Below, piece by piece: positions 44,397 to 56,792 of a stretch of DNA of 64,000 nucleotides. A model generated the notes under the pieces. That model was not told the origin of the DNA. It worked only from the letters and a program-made list of their open reading frames with translations, and did no database searches. Position 1 is the first letter of the stretch, and every line of letters begins with the position of its first letter. This DNA comes from Clostridium sp. (GTDB lineage Bacteria; Bacillota; Clostridia; Lachnospirales; Lachnospiraceae): the NCBI GenBank assembly GCA_021770825.1, contig JAETQD010000016.1, positions 24,470-88,469 on the forward strand, in the 5' to 3' direction. A program made the position numbers and the translations under genes.

Positions 44397-45212
44397 TTAC
44401 TCTTTTACAGCGCCGCCCATGACGCCTGCCACGAACTGTTTCTGGAATACCATAAAGATCACCAGGATGGGTAAGGTGGCGATGGCGGTGGCCAGAAGAA
44501 TTACAGCGTAATTCTTGTTGGTGGGGTTGCCGTCCAGAACAGCCAGAGCCACAGGGAAATTGTACATTTCCTTGGTTTCCAGAACGATCAACGGCCACAT
44601 GAAGCTGTTCCACATGTTGGTGAACATGTAAATAACAAGGGCGCTTAAGGCCGGCTTGATGTTTGGAAGCACGATACGGCAGAAGATGCCGAATTCGCTG
44701 TATCCGTCGATTCTGGCGGCCTCAATGAGGGCTGTCGGGAAGTTTACCATGTTCTGACGCATGAGGAAGATACCGAAAGCGTTGGCCAGGGCCGGTAAAA
44801 TCACGGCGGTGTAGGTGTTGGTCATGTCGATGGACACAAAAAGCTGGAACAGGGGCACATACATAACCTGGGGCGGGATCATCATGGAAACCATGATGAA
44901 GCTGAAGATCAGGCCTTTTCCCTTAAAGTCAAACTTGGCAAGAACGTATCCTGCGGAAGAGTAGAGGATTAAGGTCAGCACTGTGAACACCACGGATAAA
45001 AACAGGGTGTTGAAGGCAACCCGGATGATGTCCATTTTCTCGATCAGGATTGCGAAGTTTGCGGCCAGCTCGGCGCCGGGAAGCAGTCTCGGAGGAGCAG
45101 CCAGAATGGCCTGGTTTGTATTGGTTCCGCTGATGAACATGAAGTAAAACGGAAACAGGGATGCGAAGGCGGCCAGGACCAAAAAGATATAAACACCAAT
45201 TTTCTTTACCAT
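44397..45212 (-). CDS. CUT1 sugar ABC permease, MalG type
   Basis: 271 residues from ATG 45212. AAGGAGG within the end of the upstream gene gives its site. Six membrane helices; the EAA loop ALIEAARIDGYSEFGIFCRIVLPNIKPAL (about 152-180) contacts the ATPase. It belongs to the CUT1 sugar ABC family. It is the third gene of a binding protein - MalF - MalG operon, convergent with the pur/lysR side. It needs an ATPase from elsewhere, probably that of 51803. Confidence 0.9.
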   Translation of the reverse strand: MVKKIGVYIFLVLAAFASLFPFYFMFISGTNTNQAILAAPPRLLPGAELAANFAILIEKMDIIRVAFNTLFLSVVFTVLTLILYSSAGYVLAKFDFKGKGLIFSFIMVSMMIPPQVMYVPLFQLFVSIDMTNTYTAVILPALANAFGIFLMRQNMVNFPTALIEAARIDGYSEFGIFCRIVLPNIKPALSALVIYMFTNMWNSFMWPLIVLETKEMYNFPVALAVLDGNPTNKNYAVILLATAIATLPILVIFMVFQKQFVAGVMGGAVKE

Positions 45213-45213
45213 G

Positions 45214-46077
45214 TTATTCCTCCTTATCCAGCTTAAACTGTACCCAGGACAGCAGGCCGATGATAATTACCATCACATATCCCAGTGCAGAAGCAAAACC
45301 GAACTTGAGGAACGTGAAGCCGTTGTCGTAGAGGTATTCACCCAGTGTAATGGTGGCGTAGTTGGGTCCGCCCTGGGTTAAAATATAGGGCTCATCGAAC
45401 AACTGGAGCGTACCGATGGTGGAGGTGATGGTGGTAAACAGGATGATGGGCTTGATGGCCGGAATGGTGATGTACCATAACTGCTGCCAGAAGGTGGCGC
45501 CGTCCAGGGAAGCCGATTCGTACATTTCTGTGGGAATGGCCTGGATTCCGGCTAACAGGATAATCATGTTGTAGCCCACCCATCTCCAGGTGATGGAAAT
45601 GATGATGGATGCTCTTGCGGGCCATGCAGAGTAAATCCACTGGATTTTGCTGCCGCCGAAAAGCTCAACAATATAGTTGATCAGGCCGTGGTCCGTATTG
45701 AACAGTACCTTAAATACCAGCGCATATGCAACCAGGGAGGTGATTGTCGGAAGGAAGGTTGCCATCCGGAAAAATCCGCGTCCCCGGACGAACTTCTGCT
45801 CGATGAGAACAGCGAGCAGAAGTGCGAGGCCTATCATAACCGGAACCTGAATGATCAGGTAGAAAAAGGTGTTGAACAGGGCTTTATAAAAGACAGGGTC
45901 TTTAAAAAGCTCAATATAGTTGGCGAATCCCACAAAGTTATATGTACCGCAGGTAAACTCCATAAAGCTCAGATAGAAGGAGTAAAGGATCGGGTAGATC
46001 ATGAATACGGCGAAAATTGCCACCGTCGGCGCCATCATAGCGTATGGGAATAGTTTAAATTTTTTATGGGTTTTCAT
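45214..46077 (-). CDS. CUT1 sugar ABC permease, MalF type
   Basis: 287 residues, six or more membrane segments, with the EAA loop EMYESASLDGATFWQQLWYITIPAIKP (about 177-203) typical of MalF/LacF-like permeases. ATG 46077 follows GGGAGG. It ends one base before the MalG-type gene, so they are coupled. It is the partner permease of a transporter whose binding protein gene is broken. Confidence 0.9.
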   Translation of the reverse strand: MKTHKKFKLFPYAMMAPTVAIFAVFMIYPILYSFYLSFMEFTCGTYNFVGFANYIELFKDPVFYKALFNTFFYLIIQVPVMIGLALLLAVLIEQKFVRGRGFFRMATFLPTITSLVAYALVFKVLFNTDHGLINYIVELFGGSKIQWIYSAWPARASIIISITWRWVGYNMIILLAGIQAIPTEMYESASLDGATFWQQLWYITIPAIKPIILFTTITSTIGTLQLFDEPYILTQGGPNYATITLGEYLYDNGFTFLKFGFASALGYVMVIIIGLLSWVQFKLDKEE

Positions 46078-46113
46078 GAAAGCCTCCCAATTTGTCCCAA
46101 AGAGACGAAAACA

Positions 46114-47415
46114 TTATTTACCGAACTTGGATACCAGGTCTTTCTGGAGGGTGTCTAAGGTTGCCTTGGGATCTGCACCCTCAAGATAAACCTTGGCGCA
46201 GGCAGCACCGCTGGCGCTTAAAGCCTCGTTGAAGTTTTCTGTGTAGTTCACAGAGGGAACGGTCTTACCAAGCTCAATGAAGGTTTCATAAATCTTCTGG
46301 CCGCCGAAGAACTCATCGGGTTCTGCGAAAGCCGGATCCTCGTAAACCGGGATGTAAGCCGGATATAAGCCGTAGTTGATGAAACCGTCAACTAAAAGAT
46401 CGTTGTCTGTCATGGCAAACTGAACGAATTCCTTTGCCAGGTCCACATGCTCGCCCTTGGCCGGGATTAAAAGGTTGCCGCCGCCGTTGGTGGAACCGGC
46501 TGCCTCTTTGCCTGAAAATGCCGGAAGACCGATAACGCCCCATTTGCCGGACTGGTCCGGTCCTTTGTCTTTGATGGTACCGATCATCCATACAGCCTCG
46601 GGAATGGTGGCTACGGACTCATTTACAACAACGCCTTCATACTCGCCCTAGTCTGTGTAGTTGAGAGCGATACCTGCATCGTATACCTTCTTTGCAAGCT
46701 CCATGCACTCTAAGGCCGCATCGGAGTTGACTGCTGTATTTCCCTCGGCATCGAAGAAGCCGGCGCCGTTTTCTGTGAGGAGAAGTCTCCAGAAGTTGCT
46801 GCCGTTGGGAGCGATGGGAAGCATCTTCACAGGCTCACCGGAGGGAGTTTTGCAGGTTTCTGTTACTTTCTTACCAGCTTCGATGAAATCATCCCAGGTC
46901 TTGATGTCCTCGGCGTTTACGCCTGCCTGCTCGAAGTAGTCTCTTCTATAAAAAAGAGCAACTGGGCCGGCATCCCACGGGAAGCCAACGATCTTACCGT
47001 TGATGGTAACCTCACCCATTTTTACGGGAAGGAAGTCGTCGGGATTTACGATGTCACTTAAATCGGCAAAGCCCTCGGGATACTTGGTGGCAAAGCCGCT
47101 TACCTGCTCGCCTTCGCAGTAAACAATGTCAGCCAGTCCCTTTCCGGTGGAGAGGGTGGTGGCAAGCTTCGTGTAAACCTGCTCGGTTCCCATTTCCTCA
47201 AACTGGATGGTTACATCCGGATGAGTTTCCTTGAATTTCTCTGCACAGGACTCCAGGTGCTTTAAAGCCACGTCCCATGCCCATACGGTGATGGTTTCGC
47301 CGGAAGCAGAAGCGCCTGCATCGGCGGTGCCGGATTTGCTGCTGCATCCGCTGAGGGCAAGAGCTGCCAGCATGGAGAGTGCGGCGGCCGATGCGATGAG
47401 TTTGATTTTTTTCAT
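46114..47415 (-). pseudogene. Sugar-binding lipoprotein, broken by an in-frame TAG
   Basis: 433 codons. The start is ATG 47415 with GGGGGGAAAA upstream. Signal peptide with lipobox ALSGC, then a sugar-binding protein of the SBP_bac_1 family (ITVWAWDVALKHLESCAEKF). The frame is cut by TAG at 46650-46648: before it the codons read GIALNYTD, and after it GEYEGVVVNESVATIPEAVW continues in the same frame to a normal C-terminus, LVSKFGK. TGG to TAG explains it. The 5' part (255 residues) and the 3' part (ATG 46587, no ribosome site) cannot each make a working protein. It would supply lactose or another beta-galactoside. Confidence 0.9.
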
Positions 47416-47441
47416 AAGTTTTCCCCCCCTTGTTTTAAATA

Positions 47442-47618
47442 AAATTTTACTAATGAATTTTACTGCCCATAAGCGAGAATTGTGGACAGCCCCTGTCATT
47501 TACTAGGTAAAATACTTAAGATTAACTAAATAATACCTTTTTATATGGGAAAAGTCAACAGATTTTTGTAAAATTTTAGTAAAAAATACTTGATAAAACA
47601 TTTGACTTTTACTAAAAA
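47442..47618. promoter_or_regulatory. Four operator-like sites, TTTTA(C/G)TAAAA
   Basis: The 314-base gap 47416-47729 holds repeated AT-rich half-palindromes: TTTTACTAAT near 47444-47453, ATTTACTAGGTAAAAT at 47498-47513, TTTTAGTAAAAA at 47574-47585, and TTTTACTAAAAAG at 47606-47618. The second covers the start of the minus transcript; the last lies in the spacer of the plus promoter. They are probably sites of the LacI protein encoded at 50730. Confidence 0.65.
47530..47558 (-). promoter_or_regulatory. Promoter of the sugar importer operon
   Basis: On the minus strand, TTGACT (47558-47553), 17 bases, and TATTAT (47535-47530). It points to the broken binding protein gene. Confidence 0.8.
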
Positions 47619-47630
47619 GTGGGATATAAT
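47602..47630 (+). promoter_or_regulatory. Promoter of lacZ
   Basis: TTGACT (47602-47607), 17 bases, and TATAAT (47625-47630). The spacer contains a TTTTACTAAAAA operator-like site. Confidence 0.85.
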
Positions 47631-47726
47631 CAAAACAAAATATAGCGGATAGTACAAAAAAGTGTTATGATCGGGTTAGAGGCAAAAAAACGATAAAATA
47701 TAATGGGAGAAAGGGAGGTAAAATGA

Positions 47727-50696
<2,970 letters not shown>

Positions 50697-50717
50697 ATGT
50701 GAAATATCAATACGTAA

Positions 50718-51731
<1,014 letters not shown>

Positions 51732-51802
51732 GGCGCGGCGGTTACGGCCTGAAGACGAGACATAACAGTAATGAATATAAAAAGTGAAAGGGAGAAGAAC
51801 GT

Positions 51803-52912
51803 ATGTCAACAGTAAAATTGGATCATGTCTGCAAAAAGTATCCGAATGGTTTTGAGGCCGTAAAGGACTTTAATCTGGAAATCGGGGACAAGGAATTTAT
51901 CATTTTCGTAGGCCCCTCCGGATGCGGTAAGTCCACCACCCTCCGCATGATTGCCGGACTGGAGGACATTTCCGGCGGCGACCTCTACATTGACGGAAAA
52001 CGGGTCAACGATGTGGAGCCCAAGGACAGGGATATTGCAATGGTATTCCAGAACTATGCCCTGTACCCCCACATGACCGTGTATGAGAACATGGCCTTCA
52101 GCCTGAAGTTAAAGAAGATTTCCAAGGAAGAGCTGGATAAAAAGGTCCATGAGGCCGCCAGAATCCTGGATCTGGAACATCTTCTGGACCGGAAGCCGAG
52201 AGCTCTTTCCGGCGGACAGAGACAGCGTGTGGCCATGGGACGTGCCATCGTAAGAAATCCCAAGGTATTCCTTATGGATGAGCCGCTTTCCAACCTGGAC
52301 GCCAAGCTCCGCGGCCAGATGAGAATTGAGATCTCCAAGCTCCACCAGAGACTGGGCGCCACCATCATCTATGTAACCCATGACCAGACCGAGGCCATGA
52401 CCTTAGGTACCAGAATCGTTGTTATGAAGGACGGTGTGGTGCAGCAGGTGGATACTCCGGAAAATCTTTATGACAAGCCCGGCAACAAGTTCGTTGCAGG
52501 CTTCATCGGTGCTCCCCAGATGAACATGGTAAACGCCCAGGTGAAGGAAGAAAACGGCGTGACTCTGGAATTCTGCGGACAGAAGGTGAAACTGGATGAG
52601 AGAAGAGCTTCTATTCTGAAGGAAAAAGGATACATCGGAAAGAAGATCATTCTGGGAATCCGCCCGGAGGACCTTCATGATGCCAGTGACATCGACCGTG
52701 CTAACAAAGAGGCCTGCATCCATGCAGAAATCCGTGTGTATGAGATGCTGGGCGCTGAGACCTTCCTGTACTTTGACATGGACAATGTCACATGGACAGC
52801 AAGAGTCAATCCGTCTGTAAAGGTGAAACCCGGTGAGTCCATTGACCTTTACATGAACACGGAAAAGCTCCATGCCTTCGATCTGGAGACGGAGAATGCA
52901 ATTTTTAATTAG
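51803..52912 (+). CDS. CUT1 sugar ABC ATPase, MsmK/UgpC type
   Basis: 369 residues. Walker A GPSGCGKST (about 38), Q-loop FQNYALYPHM, signature LSGGQRQRVAMGRAI (about 133), Walker B VFLMDEPLSNLD, and the switch His VTHDQTEAMT, followed by a TOBE/OB regulatory part. It is the shared ATPase kind that can drive several CUT1 importers; the MalF/MalG pair upstream has none of its own. It is in an operon with lacI. Confidence 0.93.
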   Translation: MSTVKLDHVCKKYPNGFEAVKDFNLEIGDKEFIIFVGPSGCGKSTTLRMIAGLEDISGGDLYIDGKRVNDVEPKDRDIAMVFQNYALYPHMTVYENMAFSLKLKKISKEELDKKVHEAARILDLEHLLDRKPRALSGGQRQRVAMGRAIVRNPKVFLMDEPLSNLDAKLRGQMRIEISKLHQRLGATIIYVTHDQTEAMTLGTRIVVMKDGVVQQVDTPENLYDKPGNKFVAGFIGAPQMNMVNAQVKEENGVTLEFCGQKVKLDERRASILKEKGYIGKKIILGIRPEDLHDASDIDRANKEACIHAEIRVYEMLGAETFLYFDMDNVTWTARVNPSVKVKPGESIDLYMNTEKLHAFDLETENAIFN

Positions 52913-52994
52913 CAGACAGGGGAAATGAGTGTTTGGGGGATTCCGTAAAAATCCGCACAGGGTTTTTGGGGGTCCCCCTTTTGGGAGAATGCAT

Positions 52995-53672
52995 ATGACA
53001 GAACAGATTTTTGATATGGACAATGGCTTCTGGAGGACAGTGGGAAAGGCAGGGGACATGGTGCTTTTGACATTTCTTACTTTCATCACCAGTATCCCTG
53101 TGATCACGGCAGGGACCTCCTTCTGCGCCCTTTATTATGTGGCCTTTAAAATCCTGGAGGATGATAACAGGAGTACCATAAAAAACTTTTTCCACAGCTT
53201 CCGCGAAAACCTGCTTCAGGGTATGGTCCTCACCGTATGTATGGGTGCGGCCGGGGGAATCCTGTCTTTTGATATCTGGTTTATGGTGCAGGCGGGAGAT
53301 TTTGGACAGAACCAGGCCCTTTTTTACGGCGGATGGGTGATCTGCGCTTTTTTGGGACTTCTGTATCTGATTCTTTTCCTTTATCTGTTCCCGCTTCAGG
53401 CCAGATTTTACAATCCTCTCCGGGTGACTGTAAAGAATGCCTTAATGGGAGGCGTTTTATGTCTGAAACAGACAGTTCTTATGATCGTGGGAGACGGAAT
53501 GATGACAGCCCTTGTGGTGCTGTGCTTCCGGACGGTGCCGCAGATTGCCGTGATTCCGGTTCTTTTGTTTCTGCCTCTCTGTGCCTGCTATAATGCATGG
53601 GTGCTCAGAACACTTTTGGGGCTGGTGCCGGGGAAAAAGAATCTGCCGGTACCGGATGAAGAGACTCCATAA
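52995..53672 (+). CDS. YesL/DUF624 membrane protein
   Basis: 225 residues from ATG 52995 with GGGAG eight bases upstream. A GTG at 52929 with AGGGGA upstream would add 22 residues and cannot be ruled out. The protein has about five membrane helices and starts IFDMDNGFWRTVGKAGDM, typical of YesL (DUF624), which is often found with CUT1 sugar transporters. Its function is not known; a role in assembly or regulation of the importer is only a guess from neighbours. Confidence 0.83.
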   Translation: MTEQIFDMDNGFWRTVGKAGDMVLLTFLTFITSIPVITAGTSFCALYYVAFKILEDDNRSTIKNFFHSFRENLLQGMVLTVCMGAAGGILSFDIWFMVQAGDFGQNQALFYGGWVICAFLGLLYLILFLYLFPLQARFYNPLRVTVKNALMGGVLCLKQTVLMIVGDGMMTALVVLCFRTVPQIAVIPVLLFLPLCACYNAWVLRTLLGLVPGKKNLPVPDEETP

Positions 53673-53705
53673 TGTAAAATTATGGTCTACATAATAAATA
53701 TTGTC

Positions 53706-53734
53706 TTTACTTATGGATTCGTTTGGTGTAAACT
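53706..53734 (+). promoter_or_regulatory. Promoter of purA
   Basis: TTTACT (53706-53711), 17 bases, and TAAACT (53729-53734). Confidence 0.55.
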
Positions 53735-53740
53735 GATTAA

Positions 53741-53760
53741 GTGCTGGTGATTTCCGGCAC
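53741..53760 (+). promoter_or_regulatory. Hairpin in the purA leader
   Basis: GTGCTGG (53741-53747) can pair with CCGGCAC (53754-53760), with one G-U pair. It lies just after the predicted transcript start. Confidence 0.45.
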
Positions 53761-53794
53761 AGGCAAGTTATACATCCAAAGGAGGATATTATCA

Positions 53795-55075
53795 ATGGTT
53801 AGAGCAATCGTAGGTGCTAACTGGGGTGATGAAGGAAAAGGAAAAATCACGGATATGCTGGCAAAGGAATCTGACATTATCATCCGTTTCCAGGGCGGAA
53901 GCAATGCAGGCCATACCATCATCAACAATTATGGAAAATTTGCCCTTCATCTTCTCCCGTCCGGAGTTTTCTATAATCACACCACAAGCATCATCGGCAA
54001 CGGCGTGGCATTAAATATTCCGTATTTAATCAAGGAATTGAACGATGTCACAAGCCAGGGCGTACCCACACCGAAGATTCTGGTGTCCGACCGGGCCCAG
54101 ATCATGATGCCGTATCACATTCTGTTTGATACTTATGAGGAGGCACGCCTTGCAGGAAAGTCCTTCGGCTCCACCAAGTCCGGGATTGCTCCGTTTTATT
54201 CTGATAAATTTGCAAAAATCGGCTTTCAGGTAAGCGAGCTGTTTGGCGATGAGAAGGCACTTATGGATAAGGTGGAGAATGTCTGCACCTTAAAGAACGT
54301 AATGCTGGAGCACTTATATCACCAGCCGCTTCTGGATCCCAAGGAAGTCTTTGCCACACTGATGGAGTACAAGGAAATGGTGGCTCCCTATGTGTGTGAC
54401 GTTTCCAAATACCTTTATGATGCCATCAAAGAGGGAAAGAATATTTTACTGGAGGGACAGCTTGGTTCCTTAAAGGACCCGGATCATGGAATTTACCCCA
54501 TGGTAACCTCTTCCTCCACACTGGCTGCCTACGGTGCCATCGGTGCAGGAATTGCACCTTACGAGATTAAGAACATCACCACCGTTGTAAAAGCATACTC
54601 CAGCGCCGTGGGCGCAGGTGCTTTCGTCAGCGAGATCTTCGGCGAGGAGGCCGATGAGCTCAGAAGACGCGGCGGCGACGGCGGAGAATTCGGCGCAACC
54701 ACAGGACGTCCGAGACGTATGGGATGGTTTGACGCTGTGGCTTCCAGATACGGCTGCCGGATCCAGGGTACCACAGAGGTGGCTCTGACGGTTCTGGATG
54801 TTCTGGGATATCTGGATGAGCTTCCGATCTGCGTGGGATATGAGATTGACGGCAAGGTGACAAAGGACTTCCCGACAACTGCATATCTGGAAAAGGCAAA
54901 GCCTGTATACAAGAAGTTACCGGGCTGGAAGTGCGACATCCGCGGAATCAAGAACTATGAAGATCTGCCGGAAAACTGCCGGAAATACATTGAAACCATC
55001 GAGGAAGAGCTTGGCGTTCCGGTGACCATGGTTTCCAACGGACCGGGCAGAGACGATATTATCATGAGAAAGTAA
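53795..55075 (+). CDS. purA: Adenylosuccinate synthetase
   Basis: 426 residues from ATG 53795 (MVRAIVGANWGDEGKGK), with AAAGGAGG upstream; the open frame to 53741 is ignored. GDEGKGK is the GTP/IMP loop, with GHTIINN (catalytic His) and EGQLGSLKDPDHGIYP. It makes adenylosuccinate from IMP. It differs slightly from the usual DEGKGKIVD by ITDML. Confidence 0.96.
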   Translation: MVRAIVGANWGDEGKGKITDMLAKESDIIIRFQGGSNAGHTIINNYGKFALHLLPSGVFYNHTTSIIGNGVALNIPYLIKELNDVTSQGVPTPKILVSDRAQIMMPYHILFDTYEEARLAGKSFGSTKSGIAPFYSDKFAKIGFQVSELFGDEKALMDKVENVCTLKNVMLEHLYHQPLLDPKEVFATLMEYKEMVAPYVCDVSKYLYDAIKEGKNILLEGQLGSLKDPDHGIYPMVTSSSTLAAYGAIGAGIAPYEIKNITTVVKAYSSAVGAGAFVSEIFGEEADELRRRGGDGGEFGATTGRPRRMGWFDAVASRYGCRIQGTTEVALTVLDVLGYLDELPICVGYEIDGKVTKDFPTTAYLEKAKPVYKKLPGWKCDIRGIKNYEDLPENCRKYIETIEEELGVPVTMVSNGPGRDDIIMRK

Positions 55076-55089
55076 TACAAGCAGAAAGA

Positions 55090-55127
55090 AACAAAGAGAG
55101 GGATTCGTGACGGATTCCCTCTTTTTG
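55090..55127 (+). terminator. Terminator of purA
   Basis: AGAGGGA (55097-55103) pairs with TCCCTCT (55116-55122), followed by TTTTG. Confidence 0.75.
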
Positions 55128-55189
55128 TGATTAAAAAAAGGTCCTTTTGGGCCAGCATTCAATCCACAGGAAAAGAGGACAAAAAAGAT

Positions 55190-56374
55190 ATGCCAAAGCT
55201 CAGTGACAGAGTACAGACATTTACGGATTCCGTAATACGGAGAATGACAAGAATCAACGATATGACGCCGGGAAGCATCAATTTAAGCCAGGGATTCCCG
55301 GACTTTGACCCGCCAAGGGCCATTTTGGAGGCCCTTTCCAAGGCTGCCATGGAGGGACCCCACCAGTACTCCATCACCTTCGGAGCCGAAAATTTCAGAG
55401 AGGCCCTGGCCGATCTTTATACGAAAAAGCTTGGGAGAACCATAGACTCGGACAAGGAGATCGTTGTAACCTGCGGCGGCACCGAGGCCATGATGTCCGC
55501 CATGATGACCATCTGCAATCCGGGGGATAAGGTCATTGTGTTCAGCCCCTTTTATGAAAATTACGGGGCCGATGCCATTCTTTCCGGGGCAGAGCCGATT
55601 TTTGTGCCCCTTGTGCCTCCGGAATTCAACTATGACAGGAATGTACTGAGACAGGCCTTTGAACAGGGCGTAAAGGCCATCATCGTCTGCAATCCCTCCA
55701 ACCCCTGCGGCAAGGTGTTTACAAGGGAGGAGCTTTTGGAAATTGCAGCCCTTGCCAAAGAGTACGATGCCTTTGTGGTGACCGATGAGGTCTATGAGTA
55801 CATTGTATATGAGCCCTATGAGCATGTGCTGATGGCTTCCCTTCCGGGAATGTATGAGAGGACCATCACATGCAGTTCCCTGTCTAAAACCTATTCTATC
55901 ACAGGCTGGCGCCTGGGGTATCTGGTGGGACCGGAGGAAGTGATGGAGGAAGCCAAAAAGGTCCATGATTTCCTGACAGTGGGTGCAGCGGCTCCCTTAC
56001 AGGAGGCGGCCGTCACAGGCCTCCGGTTCGATGAAAGCTATTATAAAGAGCTTAAGGAGCTGTATACGAGAAAAAGAGACTATTTCTGTGAAAGGCTCAC
56101 GGCCATGGGACTTCCCCACACGGTGCCCCAGGGCAGCTATTTTGTCCTGGTGGATATCTCTGGTTTTCTGGCTCTTCCGAAGTTTTCCGGATGGGGAGAT
56201 ATGGAATTTTGTGAGTGGATGATAAAGGAATACGGTGTGGCTGCAGTTCCGGGCTCCAGTTTTTTCAGAGAGCCGGTAAATCACTTAATCCGCCTGCATT
56301 TTGCCAGGGGCGAGGAAACCTTAAAGGAGTCGGCGGACCGTCTGGAGAAAATGGTCAAAGACTGGCTTTCTTAA
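55190..56374 (+). CDS. PLP aminotransferase class I/II
   Basis: 394 residues from ATG 55190 (MPKLSDRV), with AAGAGGA about ten bases before. The PLP Lys lies in SSLSKTYSITGWRLGY (about 240), with Asn in CNPSNPCGKVF and Asp in VTDEVYEYI. The N-terminal NLSQGFPDFDPP is typical of aspartate/kynurenine-type enzymes. The exact amino donor is unknown. It follows purA by about 115 bases and its terminator. Confidence 0.88.
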   Translation: MPKLSDRVQTFTDSVIRRMTRINDMTPGSINLSQGFPDFDPPRAILEALSKAAMEGPHQYSITFGAENFREALADLYTKKLGRTIDSDKEIVVTCGGTEAMMSAMMTICNPGDKVIVFSPFYENYGADAILSGAEPIFVPLVPPEFNYDRNVLRQAFEQGVKAIIVCNPSNPCGKVFTREELLEIAALAKEYDAFVVTDEVYEYIVYEPYEHVLMASLPGMYERTITCSSLSKTYSITGWRLGYLVGPEEVMEEAKKVHDFLTVGAAAPLQEAAVTGLRFDESYYKELKELYTRKRDYFCERLTAMGLPHTVPQGSYFVLVDISGFLALPKFSGWGDMEFCEWMIKEYGVAAVPGSSFFREPVNHLIRLHFARGEETLKESADRLEKMVKDWLS

Positions 56375-56435
56375 GAATTTCTGACAGGCATTGAAACGAT
56401 GCGGAAAAAATGGTATCATATGGGCATACCGGAAG

Positions 56436-56645
56436 CTACTGTTCCGGTCCCGTATGGTCCTCATTTTTTCTGCTCTTTAGTTTGGCGAAAAGCATCAGTC
56501 CGTAACACAGGACAGGAAGTATTATGAGGCAGACCAAAAGAGCCAGGATGGTTCCGGAGGAGGCGCCTGTGACGGTGCAGATTACAAGGGCCAGTACGGC
56601 AGCAAAGATGGCGATAATGCCAAGGATGGCTAAAATTCGTTTCAT
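56436..56645 (-). CDS. Small two-helix membrane protein
   Basis: 69 residues: two hydrophobic segments (about 4-25 and 29-53) and a basic tail (KLKSRKNEDH). AAGGAG lies nine bases before ATG 56645. No family is recognised. A weak minus promoter (TTTCAA, 17 bases, TATAAT at 56733-56728) lies upstream. Confidence 0.65.
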   Translation of the reverse strand: MKRILAILGIIAIFAAVLALVICTVTGASSGTILALLVCLIILPVLCYGLMLFAKLKSRKNEDHTGPEQ

Positions 56646-56727
56646 ATGGGAGTTCTCCTTGTGAACAAAATAGGCTGCGAAAGCGACCCGCCGCAGGCGA
56701 AAAAGCTCGCAGGCGGACTTCCTCTTT

Positions 56728-56756
56728 ATTATAGCGCATATCCGTGAATTTTGAAA
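56728..56756 (-). promoter_or_regulatory. Possible promoter of the two-helix protein
   Basis: On the minus strand, TTTCAA (56756-56751), 17 bases, and TATAAT (56733-56728). The -35 is poor. Confidence 0.45.
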
Positions 56757-56792
56757 GGGAAGATGAAAGAGAATCCGGAGGGAGGAAAAGAA

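Noticed and set aside
55283..55966. Minus-strand open frame opposite the aminotransferase
   Set aside because: It is a shadow; the plus frame holds all PLP motifs.
56685..56720. GC-rich repeats between the two-helix protein and the wall-binding gene as a terminator
   Set aside because: The CGCCTGCG copies are direct, not inverted, so they do not make a stem of useful length.
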